From the NCBI GenBank assembly GCA_004000035.1, contig RJAE01000012.1:1-64000 (forward strand): a stretch of DNA of 64,000 bases. The letters run 5' to 3'. The notes under the pieces are model-generated. The model searched no databases. It was not told the DNA's origin and saw nothing but the letters and a program-made list of their open reading frames with translations. Positions within the stretch are counted from its first letter, which is position 1, and every line of letters starts with the position of its first letter. The DNA is from Arthrobacter sulfonylureivorans (lineage in GTDB: Bacteria > Actinomycetota > Actinomycetes > Actinomycetales > Micrococcaceae). A program made the position numbers and the translations under genes. This document shows, piece after piece, positions 10,035 to 17,670 of the stretch.

Positions 10035-13000
10035 TCAGCCTAAGGCAGCAGCGTACCTGCCGGTAGACATCCGCAGCCGGTGGTCGCACCACTGGGCCTG
10101 GCGCTCGTCGTGGGTCACCATGACCACTGCTTTCCCGGCGAGTGCCCGCCGCAGATCCAGCAGCAGGTCGTCCGCCGCCTCGCGGTCCAAATGGGCGGTC
10201 GGTTCGTCCAGCAGCACCACGTCTGAGTCCGCCAGCAGCGCCCTGGCCACGGCCACCCGCTGCCGCTGGCCGCCGGAGAGGAAGTGCCCGCCCGGGCCGA
10301 TCCGGGTGTCGAGGCCCTCCGGCAGCTCGGCGAGGAATCCGCCGAGTCCCACGGCGGTCAGCGCCGAGCGCATCTGCTCCTCGCTCGGCGCCTCTTCAGG
10401 CCGCCGGGCCAGCAGCAGGTTGGCCCGCACCGTCGAGTTGAACAGGTGCGCCTCCTGCGGCATCCAGGCGATGGCGGAGCGCGGCGCATCGGCGGCCGTG
10501 CCGTTGACCAGATACTGGCCGGACGCCAGCGGCAGGAAGCCCAGCAGCACGCCCAGCAAGGTGGACTTTCCGCTGCCCGACGGTCCGGTCACGGCCAACC
10601 ATTGCCCGCGCTCCACCCGCAGGTCTACTCCGGCAAAAGCGTCCTGCGCCGCGTCGGGATACCGGTAGGACGCGTCCCGCAGCTCCAGCGTTTCGACCGC
10701 GTGCCCGGCCGCCACGTCGGCCGGGATCGCGGTGCTGCCCAGATCCGGCGCCACCCGCGCACCGGCGGCGCGCCAGGCACCCCATTGCTGCACGGCGGTG
10801 TTGACTGCCATGAACGGCTCCACCAGCGCCAACTGCATGAGGACGACGACGGCGGCCACCCCCGGCGCGGTGCCGCCGGCGGCTCCAATCATCACCACCG
10901 CGGCCAGCGAACAGGCCAGGGCGGTCAGTCCGTGGCCTAGTCCTTGGGCCCAGGCACTGCGCTGCACTGCCGCCGTCGCCTGCCGGTCCAACCGACGGGC
11001 CCGCTGCAGCAGCGGCCGGGCGGCGGTGTTGGCAGCCAGATCCGGCGCGGCTGCCAGCAACCGTGTCACGGCATTCAGCGACCTGCCCTTGAGCTGAACG
11101 TTGGCAGCCTGCGCGTGGCGGTCCACCCAACGCGTCACGGCCGGCGCCAGCACCACGCAGACTGCCGAGAGCAGCAACTGCCAGCCGAGGGCCGCAGGCA
11201 TCAGCAGCGCCGTGGCCACACAGGAGGCCGCAGCCACCAGCAGGCCCACCAGCGGGGCGAAGACGGCCCGCGGCGCCACATCGCGCAGTTCGTCCACATC
11301 TCCGACCAGACGTTCCAGGGCGCCACCGCCGCGCGCCAGCCGCCGCCAGGCTGCCGGTCGCTGCAGCAGTCCGTTCCACAGCCGGATCCGCAGCCGGTCG
11401 GTGCTTTCGAAGACCGCGTCGTGCAGCTTCAACCGTTCCTGGTACCGCAGCACCGAGCGTCCGATGCCGAAGAACCGGACGCCGACAATGGACGTCATCA
11501 GGTGCAGGATCGGGGGTTGCTCGCTGGCGTAGACAATCAGCCAGCCGGACAGACCGGCCAGCGAGACGGCGAAGAGTGCCGCGCCGAGGCCAAAGCACAG
11601 CGCTGCCAGGAACCGCGGGCTCCATGGCCGCAGCAGGGCCACTTGCCGCCACAGGCCAGGTCCGGCCGCGGGGACGTCCTCGTCCGGCGCGTCCGTCCGG
11701 CCGCCCGGTGCCTCGGCCGCAGGATCGGTGTGGTCGGTGTCCGGCTCAGCGGCAGCGGCCACAACATGGCCCGACGGCCGAGCGGCGGGGGCGGCTTCCC
11801 CGCGGGACGGGACCACCGGCACCACGTGGTCGGCGAGCGCCGCCGTGTCCGGGTCATGGGCCACCAGCACGGTGGTCACGCGGCCCCGAAGCCCGGCCAG
11901 CGCCGCCTCAATGGCGCGCGCACTCTGCTCGTCCACATGGGCCGTGGGTTCATCGGCGAGCAGCACATCCACGCCGGGGACGTGTTCGATCCGTGCCAGC
12001 GCCCGCGCCACCGCCACCCGACGCAGTTCGCCGGGGCTGAGGTCGCCGGTGTCAGCGTCCGCCAGGCTGGCGGCGTTCACGCGTGACAGTGCTTCCGTCG
12101 CTGCCGCCCGCCCGGCCGGTCCGGTCAGGCCCGCATACAGTGCCACCTCTTCCGCCGCCGTCGCTTCCGAGGGAACCGGATGTTGCGGAATCCAGGCAAT
12201 CCGGCCGCGGTGGATGCCGGACACTTCCCCGGCCAGCCGGATGCCCGCGCCGTCGCGGCGCAGACCGGCCAGCACTTCCAGCACGGTGCTTTTGCCGCCA
12301 CCGCTCGGTCCGGACAGGGCGGTGATACGGCCCGCCGGCGCGGTGAAATCCAGCCCTTCCACTATTTGCCCCCGCCCGGGGTACCCTGCGGACAACCCGG
12401 ACACCCGCACTTCCGGTGCTCCCCCGCCTGCCGCAGGCACGGGACCGGCAGCGGGCACCAGCGGCCGGCCGGCCGGCGCGTCCAGCACGGCCTTGCTGCG
12501 CTTGAGCGATTCCAGTCCGTCTTCGCTCGCATGGTGCGCCGAGCCGAGATCGCGCAGCGGCTGGAAACAGTCCGGCGCCAGGATCAGCGCCAGCAGCCCG
12601 GCTTCCAGTTCCATCCCGCCATAGACCAGCCGGATGCCCACGAACACGGCCACCACGGCCACGGAAATGGTGGCGATCAGCTCCAGCGCCAGCGAGGAGA
12701 GGAAGGCTACCCGCAAGGTGGCGATGGTCCGTTCGCGGTAGGCGCTGGCGACATCGCGCAGCGCCCTGGTCTGTGCCGCCTCCCGGCCCAGGCCGACCAG
12801 GACGGGAAGCCCGCGGGCCAATTCCAGCAGGTGGTCGGAAAGCCGGTCCAAGGCCGCGGCGGCTTGTTCCGTCCGGTCTTCGGTGTGCTTGCCGATCAGG
12901 ATCATGAAGACCGGCACCAGTGGCAGCGTGAGCACCACGATCAGTGCGCTCACCCAGTCCGCGGTCAGGATCCGCAGCCCCACCAGCAGGGGTACCACGG

Positions 13001-13415
13001 CACAGGTCACCAGTGCCGGCAGGTACTTGGTGTAATAGTCGTCCAGGTTGTCCAGGCCCCGGGTGGCCAGCACGCTCAGGGCGCCGTCACCGGTGGAGTT
13101 CGCTCCGTCAGAGGTGGCACCTCCATCGTCCAGGATCCGCGCGGAGAGGCGGGCCCGCAGGTCCTCCTTGACTCCGGCTGCGGCCCGCTGTGCCGCCACA
13201 TCCTGGCCCCAGGCCGCCGCCGCTCGCAGCAGGGCGCCGATGACGCCGGGCAGCAGCACCCCGTCCCAGCTAAAGGTCCCGGCCGCCAAGCCGGCCACCC
13301 CGCTGGCCACCGCCGACGCGAGCAGCACCAGCCCGGCGGCTTTGACCGCCGCGGCCAGTCCCAGCAGGTACAGCGCGCGTTTGCCGGCGGCGCCCACCGG
13401 CAGCATGGGTTTCAC
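10035..13415 (-). CDS. cydDC: fused thiol/reductant ABC exporter CydDC, required for cytochrome bd assembly
   Basis: An 1126-residue fusion of the two half-transporters CydD and CydC, separate genes in E. coli. The first membrane domain covers about residues 10-290. The first ATPase has Walker A GPSGGGKST at 369-377, signature LSPGE near 459 and Walker B VDVLLADEP near 482-490. An acidic, proline-rich linker (about 545-590) leads to the second membrane domain (about 600-880). The second ATPase has Walker A GPSGSGKST at 944-952, signature LSGGQ at 1046-1050 and Walker B DVVLLDEP. The family exports cysteine/glutathione-type thiols to the outer face, needed for haem insertion into the bd oxidase. 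It starts with GTG behind an AAGGAAG site, 24 bp after cydB, inside a duplicated 14-bp unit. Confidence 0.92.
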   Translation of the reverse strand: MKPMLPVGAAGKRALYLLGLAAAVKAAGLVLLASAVASGVAGLAAGTFSWDGVLLPGVIGALLRAAAAWGQDVAAQRAAAGVKEDLRARLSARILDDGGATSDGANSTGDGALSVLATRGLDNLDDYYTKYLPALVTCAVVPLLVGLRILTADWVSALIVVLTLPLVPVFMILIGKHTEDRTEQAAAALDRLSDHLLELARGLPVLVGLGREAAQTRALRDVASAYRERTIATLRVAFLSSLALELIATISVAVVAVFVGIRLVYGGMELEAGLLALILAPDCFQPLRDLGSAHHASEDGLESLKRSKAVLDAPAGRPLVPAAGPVPAAGGGAPEVRVSGLSAGYPGRGQIVEGLDFTAPAGRITALSGPSGGGKSTVLEVLAGLRRDGAGIRLAGEVSGIHRGRIAWIPQHPVPSEATAAEEVALYAGLTGPAGRAAATEALSRVNAASLADADTGDLSPGELRRVAVARALARIEHVPGVDVLLADEPTAHVDEQSARAIEAALAGLRGRVTTVLVAHDPDTAALADHVVPVVPSRGEAAPAARPSGHVVAAAAEPDTDHTDPAAEAPGGRTDAPDEDVPAAGPGLWRQVALLRPWSPRFLAALCFGLGAALFAVSLAGLSGWLIVYASEQPPILHLMTSIVGVRFFGIGRSVLRYQERLKLHDAVFESTDRLRIRLWNGLLQRPAAWRRLARGGGALERLVGDVDELRDVAPRAVFAPLVGLLVAAASCVATALLMPAALGWQLLLSAVCVVLAPAVTRWVDRHAQAANVQLKGRSLNAVTRLLAAAPDLAANTAARPLLQRARRLDRQATAAVQRSAWAQGLGHGLTALACSLAAVVMIGAAGGTAPGVAAVVVLMQLALVEPFMAVNTAVQQWGAWRAAGARVAPDLGSTAIPADVAAGHAVETLELRDASYRYPDAAQDAFAGVDLRVERGQWLAVTGPSGSGKSTLLGVLLGFLPLASGQYLVNGTAADAPRSAIAWMPQEAHLFNSTVRANLLLARRPEEAPSEEQMRSALTAVGLGGFLAELPEGLDTRIGPGGHFLSGGQRQRVAVARALLADSDVVLLDEPTAHLDREAADDLLLDLRRALAGKAVVMVTHDERQAQWCDHRLRMSTGRYAAALG
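10037..10042 (-). promoter_or_regulatory. -10 element of a predicted leaderless promoter for the tandem GNAT gene
   Basis: On the minus strand TAGGCT is followed by gaggca and the ATG at 10030. It overlaps the last codon and stop of cydDC, so the GNAT gene may be transcribed both by read-through from the cyd operon and from this internal site. Confidence 0.55.
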
Positions 13416-13448
13416 TGTGCTTCCTTCACTGTGCTTCCTTTACTGTGC
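13413..13448 (-). repeat. tandem 14-bp duplication carrying the cydDC ribosome-binding site and start codon
   Basis: On the plus strand cactgtgcttcctt occurs at 13413-13426 and again at 13427-13440, followed by a partial third copy. On the coding strand each unit reads AAGGAAGCACAGTG, that is a Shine-Dalgarno, a 4-base spacer and GTG. The downstream copy provides the cydDC start. The upstream copy opens a five-codon frame that stops at TGA. Confidence 0.75.
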
Positions 13449-14459
13449 GACGACGGCGTGTGCGGCGGGGATGGCTGACGAGCTCACCCGTTTGCGGAAC
13501 ACCCAGTAGGTGTAGCCCTGGTAGACCAACACGGCCGGGATGCCGAACAGCGCCACCACGCTCATCACGCCCAACGTGTAGTCGGAGGACGAGGCGGATT
13601 CCACCGTCAGGCTGAACGCCTCGTCGAGGGTGGAGGGCAGCACCGTGGGGAACACCGCGGTGAAGATCGTCACCGTCCCGGCGACCAGGAAGATGCCGAG
13701 CCCGGCGAAGGAGAGTCCGTCCCGGCCGGCTTTGGCCAGCAGCCAGGCGGCCACCGCGCCGACAGCGGCAACCAGCAGTGTCACTACGGTGACCGTCTTG
13801 CCGTTGCGCAGCACCAGCGCCGCAGCCCACGCGGCCATCGGCAGCAATCCCACCGGCAGCCAGCGCAGCACCAGTGCCTTGGCCCGCAACCGGACGTCGC
13901 CGTCGGTCTTCAAGGCCAGGAACGCTGCCGCGTGCACCAGGCAAAAGCCCACCACGGCCAGCCCGCCGAGCACGGCGTAACCGTTGAACCAGGCGAATGC
14001 TCCTCCCACCCGGTCGCCGTTGGCGTCGAGGGGCAGCCCGGTGGTGGTCAGGCCCAGCATGGCGCCGACCCCGAAGGCTGCGACCAGCGAGCCCAGCGCA
14101 ATCGCCCAGTCCCAGCCGGACCGCCAGCGGTCGGAGTCCACCTTGCCGCGGTATTCGATGCCAACGGCGCGGAAGATCAGGGCCAGCAGCACCAGGACCA
14201 GGGGCAGGTAGAGGCCGGAGAACAGCGCGGCATACCACTGCGGGAAGGCCGCAAACGTGGCGGCCCCCGCGGTGATCAGCCAGACTTCGTTGCCGTCCCA
14301 AACCGGGCCGATCGTGTTCAGCAGCACGCGGCGTTCGGTGTTGTTCCGGGCGAAGCCGCGCATCATCATGCCGACGCCCAGGTCGAAGCCTTCCAGGAAC
14401 AGGTAGCCGGTCCAGAAGAAGGCGATGACGATGAACCAGACAGTGGGCAGGGTTTCCAT
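13440..14459 (-). CDS. cydB: cytochrome bd quinol oxidase subunit II
   Basis: A 339-residue polytopic membrane protein beginning METLPTVWFIVIAFFWTGYLFLEGFDLGVGMMM, a typical CydB N-terminus. The conserved segment IGPVWDGNEVWLITAGAATFAAFPQWYA follows near residues 50-78. About eight to nine transmembrane helices are apparent. With CydA it forms the bd oxidase, which reduces oxygen to water with menaquinol/quinol electrons at high oxygen affinity. It starts 32 bp after cydA with GAGGA five bases before the ATG, and ends 24 bp before cydDC, so the three form one operon. Confidence 0.93.
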   Translation of the reverse strand: METLPTVWFIVIAFFWTGYLFLEGFDLGVGMMMRGFARNNTERRVLLNTIGPVWDGNEVWLITAGAATFAAFPQWYAALFSGLYLPLVLVLLALIFRAVGIEYRGKVDSDRWRSGWDWAIALGSLVAAFGVGAMLGLTTTGLPLDANGDRVGGAFAWFNGYAVLGGLAVVGFCLVHAAAFLALKTDGDVRLRAKALVLRWLPVGLLPMAAWAAALVLRNGKTVTVVTLLVAAVGAVAAWLLAKAGRDGLSFAGLGIFLVAGTVTIFTAVFPTVLPSTLDEAFSLTVESASSSDYTLGVMSVVALFGIPAVLVYQGYTYWVFRKRVSSSAIPAAHAVVAQ

Positions 14460-14491
14460 GTAGTCCTCTTATCGTTCCGTGGGAGATAAGT

Positions 14492-16111
14492 TCAGTAGGC
14501 GAAGCTGAGCACATCATCGGCGCCGCTGTCCTTGCCGCGGCCGCCGGTGCCGCCGTCCGGGCCACCGTCGTCGTCCTTCTCCGCGCCTTCCGCGGTCGAT
14601 CCGTGCAGCAGTTCAGGCATCGCCGAGGGCACACCGCCGCGGCAATAGGTCGCGAGCAGCTTCACTTCCACCACCAGCAACGCGCCGTAAACCAGCGTGA
14701 AGGCACTCAGCGAGAAGATCAGCTCCGCCAGCGAGACGCCCGGCGAGACCGCGGCGGCGGTGAACATGAAGACGTTGTCGATGCCGTCCGGATCCGGGTT
14801 GGGCGCGACGACGAACGGCTGGCGGCCCATTTCCGTGAAGATCCAGCCGGCCGAGTTCGCGCCGAACGGCGCCAGGATGCCGAACACGGCCAGCCGCATC
14901 AGCCACTTCGACTCGGGCACGGTGCCCTTGCGCACCACCCATAGGGCGACGACGGCGGCGGCCGCTGCCAGCATGCCGAAGGTGATCATGATGCGGAAGC
15001 CCCAGTAGGTAACCTCCATGACCGGCACGTAGTCGATTTCGGTGCCGGCACGCTCGCCGTAGATCGGATTGTCCGGCAGGTGGGTGCCAAAGCGTTCCTG
15101 GTACTCCGGCAGCAGGGTGTTGATGCCGCGGATGTCGGTGTCGAAGTCGCCGTTGGCCAGGAAGGAGAGCATCCCGGGCAGTTCCGCCACGGCCACCATG
15201 TCGCTGCAGTCGTTGGACCCGAGGTCGCCGACCGAGAGGATGGAGAAGCCGGTGCCGTCGTGGCAGGCGGCCTCGGCGGCGGCCATCTTCATGGGCTGCT
15301 GGTCAAACATAAGCTTGGCCTGCAGGTCACCCGTGAGGGAGACCCCGGCAAAGGAAACAACCGCGACGACGGCGCCGATCCGCAGCGAGCGGAGCCAGAC
15401 CTTGTGGTCGGCCGCGTCACGGCCGCGGGCTGGATCCGAACCGACGACCACGCGGCCGTCAGCACCGACGGTGTCGATGCCGTCGCGGCGGCGCTTCCAC
15501 AGGTGGTACCAGCTGACGCCCAGCAGGAAGCCACCGGCAACCGAGAGTGCGCCGAAGATCGTATGCGGGAAGGCCACCAGCAGGGTGTTGTTCGTCAGCA
15601 CGGCCCAGACGTCCACCATGACCGGCCGCCCGTCGATCATTTCGACGCCGACCGGGTGCTGCATCCAGGAGTTGGCGGCCAAAATGAAGTAGGCCGAAGC
15701 GATGGTGGCCAGCGAGGCACACCAGATGCTGAGCAGGTGCACGGCCTTGGGCAGCCGGCCCCAGCCGAAAATCCACAGGCCCAGGAAGATGGATTCCACG
15801 AAGAACGCCAGCAGGGCTTCCATGGCCAACGGGGCGCCGAAGACGTCGCCGACGAAGCGGCTGTACTCGCTCCAGGCCATGCCGAACTGGAACTCCTGGA
15901 CCAGGCCGGTGGCCACGCCCATGATGAAGTTGATCAGGAACAACTTGCCCCAGAACTTGGTCATCCGCAGGTACTGGTCCTTGCCGGTGCGATACCACGC
16001 CGTGTGCATGATCGCGACCAGCAGCCCCAGACCAATGGTCAAGGGCACCATCAGGAAGTGATACACGGTGGTGATGCCGAACTGCCACCGCGCGATTTCC
16101 AGTGCTTCCAA
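14492..16111 (-). CDS. cydA: cytochrome bd quinol oxidase subunit I
   Basis: A 539-residue haem-binding subunit of the bd-type terminal oxidase in the cytoplasmic membrane. Expected haem ligands are visible: H18 (TTVYHF), H183 (FPHTIFG) and M375 (YWGFRIM). E98 and E106 match the proton-channel/haem glutamates of E. coli CydA. The quinol-binding Q-loop region contains RGINTLLPEYQERFG near residue 330, and GRQPFVV follows near the C-terminal side. The C-terminal tail is Gly/Asp-rich. The start is a TTG at 16111 with GGGAGG six bases upstream. It is the first gene of cydA-cydB-cydDC and faces blaI; two BlaI-like palindromes lie 48-88 bp upstream of its start. Confidence 0.95.
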   Translation of the reverse strand: MEALEIARWQFGITTVYHFLMVPLTIGLGLLVAIMHTAWYRTGKDQYLRMTKFWGKLFLINFIMGVATGLVQEFQFGMAWSEYSRFVGDVFGAPLAMEALLAFFVESIFLGLWIFGWGRLPKAVHLLSIWCASLATIASAYFILAANSWMQHPVGVEMIDGRPVMVDVWAVLTNNTLLVAFPHTIFGALSVAGGFLLGVSWYHLWKRRRDGIDTVGADGRVVVGSDPARGRDAADHKVWLRSLRIGAVVAVVSFAGVSLTGDLQAKLMFDQQPMKMAAAEAACHDGTGFSILSVGDLGSNDCSDMVAVAELPGMLSFLANGDFDTDIRGINTLLPEYQERFGTHLPDNPIYGERAGTEIDYVPVMEVTYWGFRIMITFGMLAAAAAVVALWVVRKGTVPESKWLMRLAVFGILAPFGANSAGWIFTEMGRQPFVVAPNPDPDGIDNVFMFTAAAVSPGVSLAELIFSLSAFTLVYGALLVVEVKLLATYCRGGVPSAMPELLHGSTAEGAEKDDDGGPDGGTGGRGKDSGADDVLSFAY

Positions 16112-16158
16112 CCCGTGCCTCCCGGACTGACGTGCTTCCCGGACGAGTCCGGAACCAT

Positions 16159-16175
16159 TTCTACAACCTGTAGAA
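16159..16175. promoter_or_regulatory. BlaI-type operator 1 between cydA and blaI
   Basis: TTCTACAACCTGTAGAA is a perfect inverted repeat with 7-base arms and a 3-base centre, containing the TACA/TGTA half-sites recognised by BlaI/MecI repressors. It lies 48 bp from the cydA start and 121 bp from the blaI start, so it could control both. The canonical staphylococcal operator has a 2-base centre, so spacing differs by one. Confidence 0.7.
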
Positions 16176-16182
16176 CTTAATC

Positions 16183-16199
16183 TTCTACGTACTGTAGAA
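16183..16199. promoter_or_regulatory. BlaI-type operator 2 between cydA and blaI
   Basis: TTCTACGTACTGTAGAA repeats the neighbouring palindrome with one mismatch in the left arm. The centre-to-centre distance between the two copies is 24 bp, a little over two helical turns, compatible with side-by-side binding of two repressor dimers in the divergent promoter region. Confidence 0.65.
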
Positions 16200-16296
16200 C
16201 ATTTGCCCGAAAGACGGTAAATTAGAGACCAAGAGCACGGTCGCGGGAAGGTTCCGCAGGCCGTGGATGCGACGTTAAGAGACGAAAAGGAACCAA

Positions 16297-16686
16297 ATGG
16301 CTACTCTCGGAGATCTGGAACGGGCAGTCATGGACGTGCTGTGGTCCCAGAACGCCGCCGATTCTGAAGAAACCGGGCTGACGGCCAACGAACTGCGCGA
16401 CCTGCTGGCACAGACCACCGCCGACGGAGCGGACGGCAAGGAACTGGCCGTTACGACGGTTCTGACAGTGCTGTCCCGGCTGGAGAAAAAGGGACTGGTC
16501 CAGCGCGGCCGGGATATCCGCCCACACCGCTACCGGGCTGTCACCAGCCGCGAAGAGCACACCGTGGAGCTGATGCATGAGGTTTTGGGCTCGGCGCCGG
16601 ACCGCGAGGCCGTCTTGGCCCGCTTCATCGGCACGGTCAGCGAGCAAGAGGCCGAGGCACTGCGCAAGATCCTCTCCTCCAGCTAA
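16297..16686 (+). CDS. BlaI/MecI/CopY family transcriptional repressor
   Basis: A 129-residue winged-helix repressor beginning MATLGDLERAVMDVLWS. Its recognition region is TVLTVLSRLEKKGLVQRGRD near residues 55-75, and the C-terminal half (FIGTVSEQEAEALRKIL) is the dimerisation helix region. Family members bind TACA/TGTA palindromes and are inactivated by a cognate M56 membrane protease, which is encoded immediately downstream. AAAGGAA precedes the ATG. Position and the two palindromes upstream suggest autoregulation and control of the divergent cytochrome bd operon. No beta-lactamase gene is present in the window, so the signal may not be a beta-lactam. Confidence 0.88.
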   Translation: MATLGDLERAVMDVLWSQNAADSEETGLTANELRDLLAQTTADGADGKELAVTTVLTVLSRLEKKGLVQRGRDIRPHRYRAVTSREEHTVELMHEVLGSAPDREAVLARFIGTVSEQEAEALRKILSSS

Positions 16687-16692
16687 AGCCGC

Positions 16693-17670
16693 ATGTTCCT
16701 GGCCTCCTACCTGCTGGCCGCCTTGGCGGTAATTCTGGCGTGGCCGGCTCCCATCATGCTCTCGCGGGCACGCTGGACCGCCCGCAGCCCCGAGACGGCA
16801 CTGGTGCTGTGGCAGGCCATCGCCTTGGCCGGCGGGTTGTCCATGATCGGCGCCATGCTGACGTGGGGGCTGGAACCGCTGGGGGAAAACCTGCTCCAGG
16901 GTCTCCGTGGCCTGACCGGCCTGCTGCTGGACGACAGCCCTGCTGCCGGACTTGACCTGATTCACGTGTTCGCGCTCAGCGCGGCCCTGCTGCTGACCGT
17001 CCATTTGGTCTTCACTTTGCTGCTGACCTACTACAAGATCCGCAAACAGCGCGGCCGGCACCGCGACCTGCTGAACTTGCTCAGCTCCCCGTCCGCAGAC
17101 TCCCCGCGGACCCTGGTGATCAACCATCCGGCGCCGGTCGCCTACTGCCTGCCGGGCGGCGGCGGCTCGGTCACGGTGCTCTCCAACGGACTGCTCGAGT
17201 TACTCTCCCCCGAGGAGCTGCAGGCCGTGATGACGCACGAAAAGGCGCATCTGGACCAGCGCCACGACCTGCTGTTATGGGCCTTCGCGGCCTGGCGGTC
17301 AGCGCTGCCGTGGCTCCCCACCTCGAAGCTGGCCCGGACGGCCGTGAACGAACTGACCGAGATGCTCGCAGACGATCACGCCTTGAAGACCTCGGACCGT
17401 GAGACACTCGTGCGGGCCATCGCCGTCGTCGCGGCGGGCGAGCGGCCGCAGCCAGGGGCAGGGGCCGTGGCCACTGGCGTCGGCGACCCTGCCAAGGCGT
17501 TGCTCGGCGCCGCAGAGACGGAAACCTTCGTCACGGCACACCGGCTGCGGCGGCTGCTCTCCCCCGTTCCAGGCCTCGGCCGCCCCGCGCAATCGGCGGT
17601 GCTGCTGGGTTCGGCGCTGCTGCTGGCGGTGCCGACCGTGCTGCTGGTGGCGCCCGGTCTGGCGTCTTAG
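16693..17670 (+). CDS. M56 family membrane metalloprotease (BlaR1/MecR1-like, without sensor domain)
   Basis: A 325-residue membrane protein with N-terminal transmembrane helices (about residues 1-20, 35-60, 88-112) and a zinc protease motif HEKAH at 182-186. A probable third ligand is E223 in the segment TEMLADDHA. A final hydrophobic segment lies near the C-terminus. BlaR1/MecR1 sensors carry a C-terminal penicillin-binding domain; this protein ends shortly after the protease and last helix, so it cannot sense beta-lactams in that way. It starts seven bases after blaI, so the pair is translated together and the protease probably inactivates the repressor. Its last codons overlap the end of convergent parE by 4 bp. 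Confidence 0.85.
   Translation: MFLASYLLAALAVILAWPAPIMLSRARWTARSPETALVLWQAIALAGGLSMIGAMLTWGLEPLGENLLQGLRGLTGLLLDDSPAAGLDLIHVFALSAALLLTVHLVFTLLLTYYKIRKQRGRHRDLLNLLSSPSADSPRTLVINHPAPVAYCLPGGGGSVTVLSNGLLELLSPEELQAVMTHEKAHLDQRHDLLLWAFAAWRSALPWLPTSKLARTAVNELTEMLADDHALKTSDRETLVRAIAVVAAGERPQPGAGAVATGVGDPAKALLGAAETETFVTAHRLRRLLSPVPGLGRPAQSAVLLGSALLLAVPTVLLVAPGLAS

Noticed and set aside
16693-17670. Interpretation of the BlaI/M56 pair as a beta-lactam resistance system
   Set aside because: No beta-lactamase or penicillin-binding protein gene is nearby and the M56 protein lacks a penicillin-binding domain; the only candidate target seen is the cytochrome bd operon.
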